Positions 26,251-38,592 of a DNA stretch of 64,000 nucleotides are shown piece by piece. This stretch comes from Cantharellus purpuraceus (lineage: Eukaryota; Basidiomycota; Agaricomycetes; Cantharellales; Hydnaceae). Numbering within the stretch: the first letter of the stretch is position 1; each line of letters opens with the position of its first letter. Position numbers and translations under genes: made by a program. The stretch spans positions 2,728,001 through 2,792,000 of the forward strand of contig JALBUN010000023.1 in NCBI GenBank assembly GCA_025174535.1, written 5' to 3'. The notes under the pieces were generated by a model, which made no database searches, was not told the DNA's origin, and was given only the letters and a program-made list of their open reading frames with translations.

Positions 26251-28497
26251 CTGGACGGAAATGTGTACTTATTAGATGGGAATCAGCGGTGGCAGTAGAG
26301 GTTGACTTCTTGTGACCTCTTACGTGCATGTCATCTGTCACTAATACTTACTCCTGAGTGCCATTGTTCCAGTCCCCTGGGAGCACCATCGTTCCGTCGC
26401 GTGGCTACCCCTCGCATGAACAAATAGAAGTGCTTTTAATCCAACGTGGTTGACGGGAACAGCAAGTGCATGTTGATGTTATGATCCCCTTTACTTCCTC
26501 CTCGAGGTCAAAACATCCTCACTCATTGCTGTGCATATTCACACCTGGCTCCAGTAACTGATTCCGTTAGACTACAAAATTGACAGGAACCGTTTAATGG
26601 GTGTCAATTCTCTTGAGAGCTCACAAGGTCCGGCTTCAACCCGCTCTCGTCGGGGTTAAGGACTGTCTGGTTCAGATAACTGTGTGAGTCCAGATTCCGT
26701 GAGGGACGCTCGAGTGCGATGAGGTGTTCGGTAGGCAATGCCCCCACCAGACGCCAGCCACTGGCTTCGTTGAGTTAATCTGTCCCTATAGAAAGCTTAA
26801 TGATGACACGGAACCTGATCCCTTCTGATGAAGTATTACCAAATATCATGCCTGTGAGAACAGAATCATTTGAAATGAAAAGTTTATGAACGTTGCATCA
26901 GAGCGACTCGCTGGTAAGTCGTGCGGTGCCGCCTACTAAGGTAGAACGTTGTCTCCGTTTGGAGGGTCTGAGTTGACAATGTGTTATTGTACATCATGAC
27001 TCACGAGGGAACTTCAGATATTTGATATTTGCATTGAGTTCCTGGGTCGCTCCTTTGGAAGGCAGAGTATGGCGAGGCTGTGTCTTTGAACGACTAGCAT
27101 ATAAGAAGTGGCTGTTCTTTGGGAAATTAGGGGTGTGGCAAGGTCAGGCCTTAGAATAGCTCAACATACAAGTAGCTGTTAGAAGCCAGGCGGTACCACT
27201 TTAAGGGGATGTAGCACTCTGGTCGTTTGAGGTCGGCAAATAGCGATTTGTCGAAGGTATGGGCTTCCCCGATGAATGCAGGGAAACTGTTGAAAACACG
27301 ATTACGTCTTGATCTTCGGTTGTAATCTATCTCAGGATGATGAAGCACACCATTTGCTTTTCAAGTCAGAGCAGTCGTCCGGTGCATAGCGGGAGGCAAA
27401 AGCCAAAGAGAGAAGGCATTCATACAGCAAGATAACGCCCATCCTGCTCTCGGGAAACGCCGTTGTAGAACTTTGGAATGGCAGAGTCCAGTAACAGCCG
27501 GAGAGGAGTGAAATGGACAAGATGGTGCGTGGCCTCCCATCTTTAAAAGGTCGGCGACTTGAGACAGCTGGTTGGTCTGGAGATGATAGTCTTCCATGGC
27601 CTGTAGAGATCTGGGGTACGAAAGGCTGATAACAGTTGGGCAGCTGAGATCGTTATACATTTCCTGACTCCAGACATCAAAGCTCAGGCTGACATGCCAA
27701 ATAGTAGGCCATAGGGAGAAGCTTGGCCAATCAACAACTACAAATAAGACGTTGAGTATAGCTTAAATACGACTTTCGCACTTGCCACTTAGCGCTGATC
27801 GATCGTGATCGTGGCGCTGCCGAGGACAGCTTAGGGATATATCTGGAACCAGCTTAAACTGAAAACCTACATCAACTTGGCCTCCCAGACCTGGTCAGAC
27901 CGCCGAATGCAAGCCGAACGGCATGGCAGCCGTGTTCACGAAGCCTTTCTCGTCTACTTTTGTGCCTCCCAAACAACCTCCCTGGTTGTCAGGATTTTCT
28001 GCTGTGTCTGGGCCTGAGCACTCTCATCACCCACGGTAGCTTCCCATTGGCGTGGTAGGGACACTTTTTAAACCGAGCTTCAAAGCGGCATGTGTGGAAC
28101 AGCACAAGAGCCTTGCGAACGCTCCACTGTAGCTTTTCCTACGCTTAAGCTGGTTCCATATGCGCCCTATTCATTGTACAGCACTCGGTGCAGACGAAAA
28201 CGACTCTGCAACACTCTGAAATCCGTTGGGTCAATTTTCTTTGGGCGAATCCAACCTTTTGAGGAGTTGAGTGACAACATGGCCTGGTGAGTTTCGACGG
28301 ACCTTGAAGGACCCCTATATATTAACTTGATCATATCTGATCGTGACACCATAAAATTCGTCGATGGATTTTGTCCGTGTCGAGTCAATTGTATGGTGAT
28401 GGGTTAAATATCAAAGCTTGTTGAAACTAAACGTGGTAACGTCATGAATAAATCCTGTGTATATATTAGGAGGAACAATCCACTTTCTCAGGATATC
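26251..28497. other. 2.2-kb stretch, possible degraded minus-strand gene
   Basis: No gene can be supported. On the minus strand between 27,660 and 27,156, three frames follow one another (about 100, 60 and 65 codons; for example AMEDYHLQTNQLSQVADLLK and YNRRSRRNRVFNSFPAF). They could be a decayed or unrecognised spliced gene. The left end holds the 3' UTR of the Ca2+-ATPase gene and the right end that of CAP. Confidence 0.4.
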
Positions 28498-30434
28498 CTA
28501 AGAGGCATGCTCTACAATTGAGGTAACAAGCTTTCCATCTTTGATTACGGTTCTCAACATCTCGGGAACTGCTTTCTCCTCAAAGACACCATCCTCTTCA
28601 CCCTCTACAGGCAAGCTCACATTGATACTACTGCATTTGGCAGTAGTAATCTCGACGCCTAGACAAGCGCGGGAAAGATAGATCTGACCGGAATCTGTAG
28701 AATCCAATTGGATCGTAGGAGCGCTGCCGGTGATTTGTAGTGCAAAGGAGGGGGAGTTGGTGACAGATACGCTTGCAATAACAGAGTCTACAAGTATGGA
28801 GGTCTTGGTGCAATTGACTTAAAAGGAGTGAGTATGTTCCAAGTGTAGATGGATGACGACCTTACCCAAGGTGACGGCATTAACTTTGCCCTTGATTTGA
28901 ACTGTAACATTCTTACAGCCATACAGACTAATAGTATGATTCAGCTCAGCCTTATCTACGACCACACTTGGATCATTCTCGTAATATTCCTAGAGAAGGC
29001 AATTGTCAGTGTGAGGCAGAGGGGTTCTGGACAGAGTGACTAACAATGGCCCACTTGCTCCCTTCCAAAGCAAACTTGGACGGTTTCTTCCCCGCCAGCG
29101 CTGGAGGCTTGGATGGCTTTGTTGGCCGTTTTGAAGCTGTAGACTGGATAAGACGGATCGCTATTGTAGAATAGGGCCCATACCAGGACTTGTCGAGGCA
29201 GGGACAGTTCCACTCGCTCTGAGCTCAGGATTCTTGTGTGTCATCTGTGATTTGTCCACCTTACGCAACCCCTTGGTGACTTCTTCTCCTCGGTTAAGCT
29301 CCGCGAACACAGCCGCTGCCCCACCGATACCGTTGGCAGGTGCGGAAGGGTCTACTGGAGGTGGTGGAGGAGGGGGTGGTGGTGGCGGCGGAGGGGCAAG
29401 TTCGCTGGCAGAACTTGGCGGCTTGTAGCTAGACACGGGAATCCCCTGAAAAAATGATCAAGGAAGGTGACAGAAAATATAGCACGATCTAACCTTGGCA
29501 TTCCAAAGTAGACCAGTTGTGTGAAACTCCATAACGTACTTCCGTAGTGCTTCCAGGATTGCTAAGTAGCTTCGGACCCAGTCGACGTGCTTCGAATCCC
29601 TCCAGGCGCCAAGATGTTGGAGGAACAAGTGCATAAAATAGATGGTACTCACTTCTCCTTGTATTCTTTCATAACACGATTTCCATAAAACTGCGCTGAA
29701 TCCTTCATCTCTCCTATGAACGGACCAGGTTTGGGTGCCTGTATTGATCACGCTCAGCACATGACCTTTCAAGCATTAAAACACTAGAATACACTCACAA
29801 CATTAACCCATATAATGCCCCAGCTTCCCTCAGAAATCATCGATAGGTGATTATCCCATTCGCTGCGTTTCGAATTCTTGATGCGTACTACACTCTCCAG
29901 GCCTGCCTGTAGTGGACTGAGGATCTCCTTTAACCCCTTGTCATCGGGCTTCGTACATGCCGATGCAAGCAAAATGATAGACCGAAGATCCGCGAATCCC
30001 TTTTCAAGTATAGATACCTACACCCATACACGTGAATAGTACAAGTAGCTATGCTCGTGCACCATACCTGATCTATTATGAGTGGTCCAGCAAATGACTT
30101 TGTGAGCGTAACGAAAGGCTTCACGGCAGCTTCCACTACACTCTCATCGAAGGCTTCGATATTTCTGGGTGTGACATTCGACTCGACAGGTATTGGTGCT
30201 GGAGGTGGCGGAGGAGGTGGCGGTGGCGGTGGAGGCCCAGAGCCCTCCATGCTGGATGGCTGGCCTTGGGAAGGGGAAGCTCCAGCCGAAGCAAGTGCTA
30301 TATCTTCAAGCCGAGATGTCGCAGCCTCGAGCCTGGCTTTGCAGAAACACGTGTGAGTACTAAGAAATAAGTGACTGCGATTACAGGGACCTTTTAATGA
30401 TAGTTGCTAGTGAATTGAGGCCGCCTTGAGACAT
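28498..30434 (-). CDS. SRV2: Adenylyl cyclase-associated protein (CAP/Srv2)
   Basis: Nine-exon model, 505 aa: 30434-30391, 30332-30068, 30017-29799, 29738-29653, 29599-29494, 29445-29184, 29136-29045, 28989-28866, 28817-28498. CAP recycles actin monomers with cofilin and, in fungi, binds adenylyl cyclase. Domains in order: N-terminal coiled coil [19 protein letters not shown]; a first run of about 12 Pro; the helical folded domain ([40 protein letters not shown]); a second run of about 13 Pro, which can bind profilin or SH3 domains; a WH2-like segment [20 protein letters not shown]; and the C-terminal CARP beta-helix ([63 protein letters not shown]) ending [11 protein letters not shown]. The intron after GTVPASTSP is chosen by frame. 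Confidence 0.93.
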
Positions 30435-30729
30435 GGCTTGGCTAGTAGGAGGGGAAAGTCTGAATTCTGAGCGCGGACAACGAATTTCCTTGTTTGATTA
30501 AACTCGGAGTTCAGGCGGAGAAGATGCTTCTGGGGAGCCCACTGACGCCCACTAATTGCGCACAGGCCAGGTCAGACGGGAGGAAGGAAAAAGGCTTTTG
30601 GCAGCGTTGATAGAACAAACCTCCGCCGTAGAGAGGCCCCCGCTTTCCGCGGCTAACCTCTCTTTGTCTCCAACCACCATCTCCACATAAACCCGCTAGC
30701 AGCAACAACTCCATCAAGACTCAATATTC
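30435..30729. promoter_or_regulatory. Divergent promoter between CAP and histone H3
   Basis: 295 bases separate the minus-strand CAP start from the plus-strand H3 start. The H3 side is pyrimidine-rich (CCACCATCTCCACATAAACCC upstream). No H4 gene lies on the other side, so this is not the usual H3-H4 divergent pair. Confidence 0.5.
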
Positions 30730-31620
<891 letters not shown>

Positions 31621-33236
31621 GTGTAGTACGGGGCTCTTCTGAATATACTCGATGCACATTGTTCTATTTCTTGTTCTGTTCTATGATGTACTAGCCTCCT
31701 ACGTGATACGAATATGCCTACATGCCCTATGCCATTATCTTTGCGTGATGTATGCTGTCGGCTGTTTAATCTCCTTCAAACACCATTCCTGCCATGAGCG
31801 TGTCAGTACTGGCGGGGGTCTGCAATGTGATGCTCAGTCCGAACGATAGCACCATCCATCTCATTGGCTATGCCGTTCCAGGATTCGAGGTCCTATATGA
31901 ACACCAGTACCCCTGTGCCTAGCTTATTTTGTCGTTTATCAATCATTCGAGGCAATAGAAACAGCTAATGCGGCTAATGCAGAGCCCATTTGGAGAGGAC
32001 AATTTTGGTTGTACTAGGAGTTGGACAGTACTTCACTTGAGCGCAAGCTTCCAGCAAGACCAGCGGAAACTATCGATTACCATTAACATTATCCCACATG
32101 CAAATGACTCTCAGAGCATTTTATGCACTAACAGTACATAGCAGTGGGGTCCCCAGAACTGGTCATGACCCATGCCCTCAGAATACCGGACCGTGCAGCA
32201 TTCAGATTAGATCATGAGAACAGCAACGTCACTTAGCTAGGCTAGCCATTTATCTTCACGTCGAATGCAGCTGAACTTCGAGATTCAAATTCAACTGTAG
32301 CCTCAGCGACTGATCACTCTGCAAGCCACCCTCGTCAGGCTCCCTATTTCTACGACCGTGGATATGTCGTGAATGGGAAAGGCCGTGGAGATGTGTTGCT
32401 GATTCAGAGAAGACAGAAAATAGGAGGAAATGATGGGGGGAAGTTGAGCTGCTGCCAACCCGTAACCTGAGCGGGAGGGCTGAGCGCAAAATGCTGGCTG
32501 TTCCCTTTGTGGCCATTGCGCCCATCCTACGTACACCAAGGAGAGCTCGACGGCCTACAAAGGCACATTTAAACCGATTTGTTAGGAGCTTATACAATGA
32601 ATAGTGAGTGGGCGATGCGTTGACCTCAGTTTACAAGGTACATTGTAAAGTTTAAGTTGCTCGACAAAGAAAAGTCTTCTGGAGTAGTCCGAGCTGATAC
32701 ACGAAAACAACAAAATATTTCCACTTACATTCTGGCCTACTATGTTGGAGTATCGAGGCCGACGAACACGGAAGCATAATGTTGGTACCATAAAGTTCAA
32801 TAGCCGCAAATACACACGCATAGCGGTCAAGTACGGCGATCCATGTTTCAGTTTGCCCACCTGACTCAGTGGTATATAAGTTCAATATTGTTCTATCGGA
32901 CACTTCAGTTGATTGCTCCCCGCACTACTGAAGTGTACATCCCATTTCATTCTCACATGGATAACTACATTAGTAACCGCAAGCTCTGTAGTATACATCT
33001 AGGTAGCTACTAAATTTAGCAGTTGATTGCTCCCCCGCACAACTGAAGTTATACATCTAGTTCCTCTTCGCATCCCATATCTTTCATACTACTGATAGGA
33101 CCATGTTACAATTGAAAGACGCGCTTCTGCTTCCAATTTCTGCGTGACACCCGTGACACCGCGTGACTGACACCGACTGCTACTGCAATATATTCTTAAC
33201 CCGAAACTGCAGACTTTGTTTCGGTAAAGGGCATCT
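31621..33236. other. 1.6-kb intergenic stretch
   Basis: No gene was recognised. It contains the H3 3' UTR, a pair of related short repeats at 32905-33060, and the SHQ1 promoter. Frames on the minus strand near 32,300-32,900 are short and without family features. Confidence 0.5.
32905..33060. repeat. Two diverged copies of a short inverted-repeat unit
   Basis: ACTTCAGTTGATTGCTCCCC-GCAC-ACTGAAGT occurs near 32,903-32,936, with arms ACTTCAGT/ACTGAAGT. A related copy, CAGTTGATTGCTCCCCCGCA followed by ACTGAAGTT, lies near 33,021-33,052. Both are followed by a TACATC sequence. Confidence 0.65.
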
Positions 33237-34893
33237 ATGTTGACCCCAAAGTTTTCATGCGCTCAGACGGCAAATTCGGTCGTCATTTCCATCTACGCTC
33301 CATCAGTTAGAGTCAGTTGTCCTTGTTTTTGTTAGTCTCCGAGTTGAGAGCTAACAAAACAAGGCGTCAGATGTCGAAATACATGTCGATGGAACACTTT
33401 TTTCGCTTCATATCAGCCCTTACTTCCTCCGACTGAATTTCCCAAAGCGAGTTCTGGAAGATGATCACTCCTCAGCAAAGTACAACCCGTCAAGCGGTTA
33501 CTTGACAGTCACACTAACGAAGGAGGTCCCTGGAGAGGAATTCGAGGATCTTGATCTGCTGTCTAGACTTTTAGCTCTAAGTTCTGAGCCCCAAGAGGAG
33601 CGACCTCCAGTGATTGAAGTTCTCAATTCAAAGGATGACGTGGTAGCTGCCCTTGCGGAAGGTACAGAAAGGCTGAGTCTTGAGCAAGAACATGAGGTGT
33701 TCTTGGAAGGTTAGGGCGCATTATTTGGTCACTTTGTCTCCTGCTGAAATAGTAGTGCAGCTGCGAGGAACGATTGGCGCTTTCCTCAGCAACTCCCAGA
33801 GGATGTCACTCCACAGCTGGCGACCACTCGTCAGCGTAAGTACGGCTTCCTCGATATGTATTCGGGATACTTTCGTCATGTAACACATACCGAAAACGAA
33901 GCAAATGCCCTCGGTCCCGATGTGGAGACTCTTAGCGGGGACGAGCGCAAACGCAGAGGCGAGGAGCGTGTAGACAGAAAATTCGACGAAGACTATTATC
34001 TGTGAGTACACGAGTCTGAGTCTTTGTTTGTATCCCTGTGATGTACAATTGTAGAGCCGACTTTGTAAATAATGAGGAGATACAAGATCTCATACGGTGG
34101 CAGCACCCATATGTTCCCGGAACTTACCAGTCTTGCGAGTTCACAGAGGAGCAGAAACTTACAATGATTCGACTCCTGCGAAAGGAATGTACGTCTATAC
34201 AGCTGCTTGCTCTATGGTTTCGTGTGACCAATTGAACCACTATAATAGACTTACCGACCGCTTCGGAAACGCGCTCTCTGTATCTAACTCTCGTCACACT
34301 CCTCTTCTCAACCGCTTACGATACACGCACGACGCTCGCTGATCCGACTTCTGAATCGGCGTGGACAATATCTATCCTGACACCTGCTTTTGCATCTCTT
34401 TCTCCCCCTTCATCAGTCCTTTCTATCGGTGAAGCTCTTACTCCATCTTACAAGCGTGCGCTTGCATATCCGCTTCATCGATCATTCGCGCTTTGCGACC
34501 GCTGCAAGTATGACGTCGCCGATATGCTGGAAGGCGGACGACGAGTAATCGTCAAAGTGTTACTGGGAATAAAGGATCTTCTTGATCGTCATGATGTATA
34601 CTATCTGTATTCCAAGGTATGGGTTGATGACTTTTGCGTATGGGTGCAAAGTCAAGCAAGGTAGGAACCATTAATGCGTTTCTCAGGTGGGAATTGACGT
34701 GTCATGTGCTCTCAGTGACCAAATACTGCAAACATTGGCCAAAGAGGTGCGGGCAGCACGAGTGGAAAAATTTAGGCTAGGGTGGGATCTTGATGAACTA
34801 GAGCTCACAGCAGTGGAGGCAATAGATAGAGACCCTGATAGTGATGACGAGGACAAGGATGAGATTGAGGCAATGACCCCCACATTACTTTAG
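33237..34893 (+). CDS. SHQ1: SHQ1, H/ACA snoRNP assembly chaperone
   Basis: Six-exon model, 456 aa: 33237-33311, 33364-33709, 33761-34001, 34055-34188, 34249-34616, 34687-34893. SHQ1 holds dyskerin/Cbf5 before H/ACA RNP assembly. The N-terminal CS/Hsp20-like domain spans residues 1-95: MLTPKFSCAQTANSVVISIY, VDGTLFSLHISPYFLRLNFP, SGYLTVTLTKEVPGEEFEDL. The SHQ1-specific domain follows: KYGFLDMYSGYFRHVTHTEN, ERRVDRKFDEDYY-like (ERVDRKFDEDYYLADF), RWQHPYVPGTYQSCEFTEEQ, SYKRALAYPLHRSFALCDRC, and GGRRVIVKVLLGIKDLLDRH. The acidic C-terminal tail (DRDPDSDDEDKDEIEAM) is typical. The start is chosen because it immediately opens the first CS strand. The gene ends 40 bp from the convergent uS2m gene. Confidence 0.92.
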
Positions 34894-34933
34894 GTATTTC
34901 CCCTACATTGAACCCTCCACTCAAAAGCATGTG

Positions 34934-35951
34934 CTAGTAGTTGCGTCGACGACGATCTGGGTCAAATTTTCGTGAGGCTGCCATCTCTCGTTGTCGTTGT
35001 TCCTCTTGTTTCCGTAGCTCGTTCCCCTCCTTTCCTGCAATGCTCAACACACCCGCCACAAGCTCCGCCGTTCGTGGACTCTCGTCATTGGCGGGAATAG
35101 GATACATGACTATCCGTGGGTCGACATTCGAGTCTATAATCCCTATGGTCGGCACATGCGAAATGGCGCACTCGCGTATTGCGTGCAAATTGGGGATGGG
35201 GTTTAGGAAAACAACAAGGTCGGGAGTTACACGCAGGTTCGAGGCCACATCTGCGCCAAAGAGATGTACACGATTTGTCAATGTGCCTGGGAGCCATTTT
35301 TCCCCGATGTGAAAGGCGTTTTCGCCCATACGCTCAGCAGCAAAACGTACTGGATCTCTAAGATCGGCACGGGTACCTACAAATACAATAGTGCCATCGT
35401 GCATTGCGACGGCTCTCACAAGCGCTGCTGCACGTCGTAAGAGGGGAAGCGTCACGTCAAGGTTAATCAGGGTAATTCCAGCGCGTGTGCCGTAGGCATA
35501 TGGCATGAAAGCAGGATTAGTGAGCGTTTTTGAGTGTCCAAAATGTGCGCCTGCAGCGATAAGCGCAGATAGAGTCAAATGGGAAGGTTTTTTAGGCCGA
35601 TGAAGCTCATGGTGGGGTTGCCAGGTATTGTCTCGGGTCTGTGTGGAACCTAGTCCTTCAAACTGGTCCTCTAAGGGGAGTATTAGAGATGTTGTGGAAA
35701 GATTAAAAACAACCATAGTACATACTAAGTCTCTGAAATTTTGTCCGCTTCTCCTTCATACTGAGCACTTGTTGCATGCCCTCAGGAATTTCTCTACGAG
35801 CAGCTTGCGGATGCTGGTCAAGGGTCTCTGCATCCACATGTGGCTCCTTTGGCACGCCAGGATCAACATCTGTCGAGAATCCTCGTAGGAAGCATCCTGC
35901 TCGCTGTGTCGGCGTGCGACGCAAGGTTGTCGCAAATTGTCGAGCATTCAT
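34934..35951 (-). CDS. MRP4: Mitochondrial ribosomal protein uS2m
   Basis: Two exons, 35951-35726 and 35670-34934, with a 55-nt intron; 320 aa. It is a component of the small mitoribosomal subunit. The N-terminus MNARQFATTLRRTPTQRAGC is basic and lacks acidic residues, a mitochondrial targeting signal. The uS2 fold is clear: LTLSALIAAGAHFGHSKTLT, FMPYAYGTRAGITLINLDVT, GTIVFVGTRADLRDPVRFAA, LPGTLTNRVHLFG, PDLVVFLNPIPNLHAIRECA, SHVPTIGIIDSNVDPRIVMY, PIPANDESPRTAELVAGVLS. A basic tail KFDPDRRRRNY closes the protein. The stop codons of this gene and SHQ1 are only 40 bp apart, so their 3' UTRs probably overlap antisense. Confidence 0.92.
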
Positions 35952-36589
35952 GCCAGAGAGATTTAAAACTCAGAAGATACTTCCCAGAAGAAATTATTTG
36001 CAAGGTGAGGTGTCTGTCCTACGTAAATAGGTATTTCAAGACTAGTATCTGTTAGACCATGCACGTGAGTGACGCCATGGCTGTCAGCTTTGCTCTCTTT
36101 AAGTTCGAATGCGATTACAAGTATCACGACATGAGCCACGGTCAAACTTTTGTGTATTTAATTTTTTGTTTCACTGTAGATATGATATGTGATTAGAAAT
36201 ATTATAGAAAACTAGGTTGATTAGGCACGCCGACAAAGCATCGAAAATAATATGCAGAGGGCGCCTTGAATATTACCGTGTAGATCCATTCTATCATGAT
36301 GGGCAGTCTGGCGGTACTAGTGACATCGGGAGCTTGCCCCGGAAGGCGTATGTCCAAGAACTCTGTACACGCGAAGGGGTCTTGGAAATTCTGAACTGAA
36401 CTCGAAAAGAGTAGCATGAATGCTCGAAAGCCTCAGATGCGCACTTGGCATTGATTGTACCCAGCTCTTCTTGACTAGGGGGATAAGAATATTGATCAAA
36501 TATTTGGAAAAAGTCTTAGTTGCATAACAGGCATGATGAGTGAAGTGTCCACAAAATGCCAACCATATGATTTTCAGGGACATGGAGTT
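35952..36589. other. Boundary between gene-rich and transposon DNA
   Basis: Promoter side of uS2m, then AT-richer sequence with no gene. From about 36,590 rightward everything recognisable is transposon-derived. Nothing else is visible. Confidence 0.5.
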
Positions 36590-37045
36590 AAGACAAGAGC
36601 TCGAGACTTTGCTGTGGATCTCCATGAACTCCATCAGCATCTCTGAAAGACCATCTCCAATGCACAACACTGTTGCTCCACCTCTGCTGACCATTGCCAA
36701 TCTCCAGCCCCAGACTTCAAGGTTGGAGACAAGGTTTTTGTCAAATCTGACAATATCCATACCATGAGATCTTCCAAGAAACTATCAGAGAAATACCTTG
36801 GTCCTTTTGAAATCGTCACTCAAGCAGGTTCTAAATCCTTCACTCTCCATCTCCAAGAAAGCATGTGCTCCATTCACCCCATCTTCCATGTTTCCATGCT
36901 TGAACCCTCAACTCCAGATCCATTCTCTGGTTGAGAACCAACTCCAGTCCCTCCTGTCATCATAGATGGAGAACTGGAGTACAAGATATCAGAGATTCTG
37001 GACCCCAAGATCAACATGAGATAAAAATGTAAACTGCAATACCTC
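36590..37045 (+). pseudogene. Ty3/gypsy integrase C-terminus and chromodomain start
   Basis: A translated read with stops gives ARDFAVDLHELHQHL, then FKVGDKVFVKSDNIHTMRSS, KKLSEKYLGPFEIVTQAGSK, FTLHLQE, IHPIFHVSMLEPSTPDPFSG, PPVIIDGELEYKISEILDPK and CKLQYL. This is the integrase C-terminal GPY/F-type domain followed by the first strand of a chromodomain, as in fungal chromoviruses. It is broken at 37046, where a sequence beginning TGTTATGC starts. Several in-frame stops are present. Confidence 0.8.
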
Positions 37046-37651
37046 TGTTATGCACTAGGTCCAATGGGAGGAGTTGAGGTTGGATTTGGGTCAGAGTTGG
37101 AGTGGGTTGTGGTGATCAGAGCAGACTTGGCTTCAGCTTATGTGCTGTGCCCTCACTAATACTGGTGTCCAAGATTTCAGAGATGGAGTAGGTCTTTAAC
37201 TAGTTCTGGACTGGACTTAGGCCCAAGATGTGGTTCAATATTCAAACTGGGGAATGAAGTCCCCAGTAGTGTGATTCAAATACATATTTTGGAATCTAAT
37301 AATAATTACTCCAGTGAGGGATCTCCAAGGCTGATGGGGATGGGTGTCCAGGTTCCTATGGTGATGCTGATGCATCAATGGAACTGGAGACAGATGGGTG
37401 GAAACAGTGATGATTGGACAGACTAATGGTGATGTGACAATTTCCAAATGGAGTACAAATCTCATACACATGGGGATCTGGGTGGATTGGATGGAGATCT
37501 AGGTGTTAATGAATATAGTCTCCATTAAGGCTGAGCCCTTGAGGCCTCAGGTCCATAGACTGAATAGCTGAGACAGTTGGGTGTAGTCAGAGTTTATACT
37601 GGGGGTCTGGGGAACATATAAAAGGAGGGGTGTGTTGAGGTCTTATCCTCA
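37046..37651 (+). mobile_element. LTR/promoter-like block, copy A
   Basis: It begins TGTTATGCACTAGG directly inside the chromodomain remnant and is homologous along its length to 38593-39396. It contains the module ACTTGGCTTCAGCTTATGTG, also seen (diverged) in the LTRs at 54.9 and 60.8 kb. A TATA box (TATAAAAGG) at 37617-37625 lies 35 bp before the ORF of copy A. It may be an LTR carrying its own promoter; the 3' boundary is not resolved. Confidence 0.6.
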
Positions 37652-38592
37652 ATGATGTTGAATCCCTTTGCAAACATGAGTGTGGCCAAACTTGAGCAGT
37701 TGCTCCTGGCCCAATGGAAAGAGGAGGAGGAGGAATGGAAGTGGAAGGAGGAGGAATGGAAGTGGAAGGAGGAGGAATGGAAGTGGAAGGAGGAGGAATG
37801 GAAGTGGAAGGAGGAGGAATGGAAGTGGAAGGAGGAGGAATGGAAGTGGAAGGAGGAGGAATGGAAGTGGAAGGAGGAGGAATGGAAGTGGAAGGAGGAG
37901 GAATGGAAGTGGAAGGAGGAGGAATGGAAGTGGAAGGAGGAGGAATGGAAGTGGAAGGAGGAGGAATGGAAGTGGAAGGAGGAGGAATGGAAGTGGAAGG
38001 AGGAGGAATGGAAGTGGAAGGAGGAGGAATGGAAGTGGAAGGAGGAGGAATGGAAGTGGAAGGAGGAGGAATGGAAGTGGAAGGAGGAGGAATGGAAGTG
38101 GAAGGAGGAGGAATGGAAGTGGAAGGAGGAGGAATGGAAGTGGAAGGAGGAGGAATGGAAGTGGAAGGAGGAGGAATGGAAGTGGAAGGAGGAGGAGGTG
38201 GAGGTGGAGTGAGCCTGCAAGGTCAAGGAGCTGGAGGCTGTGATGGAGGCCATGAAGTTGAAGGAGGAGCAGAGGTGACTAGTTACCCAGGGAGTCTGAG
38301 CATGCCAATGTGGATGCAGACCCCTGAGGTTGCCATTATTTCAATTACACAGACGGAGCCATCCTGTCCAACACCTGCTCCACCAGCATGCTCACTGGTG
38401 CATTCGCAGCCATGGCCATTGTTCATGGTGGGTGTGGCCGAAGAGGATGATGTGGCAGAGGCAGAGAAGGAAGAGATGAAGATGGATCCAGATGTAGATC
38501 AGGATGTGAATGTGGATCCAGAGGTGGAGGCAGAGCCTGAAGCAGATGCAGAGCCTGACCCACTCTTGAATCACTATGAGGAAATGGCCTGG
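37652..38592 (+). pseudogene. Coiled-coil/Cys-cluster ORF family, copy A (truncated)
   Basis: Starts MMLNPFANMSVAKLEQLLLA and runs straight into a 22-copy EEEWKWK heptad repeat encoded by a 21-bp minisatellite. After a frame change it resumes the family sequence: VKELEAVMEAMKL-like coil, MWMQTPEVAIISITQTEPSC, an acidic segment of Asp/Val/Glu repeats (near 38,480-38,560), and DPLLNHYEEMAW. At that point (38593) copy B's LTR-like block interrupts it, and the rest is missing. No function is known to me. The family recurs at 39.4-41.1, 54.3-54.9 and 62.1-63.8 kb. Confidence 0.65.
37732..38200 (+). repeat. 21-bp coding minisatellite, 22 copies
   Basis: Unit GAGGAGGAATGGAAGTGGAAG, nearly perfect over about 460 bp. 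Because the unit is a multiple of three and lacks stops, all three plus frames stay open, coding (EEEWKWK)n, (GGMEVEG)n and (RRNGSGR)n. One minus frame gives (SSSFHFH)n. Only the EEEWKWK frame joins to the family N-terminus. Confidence 0.95.

Noticed and set aside
33721..34011. 96-codon minus frame in SHQ1
   Set aside because: Shadow of the SHQ1 coding exons on the opposite strand.
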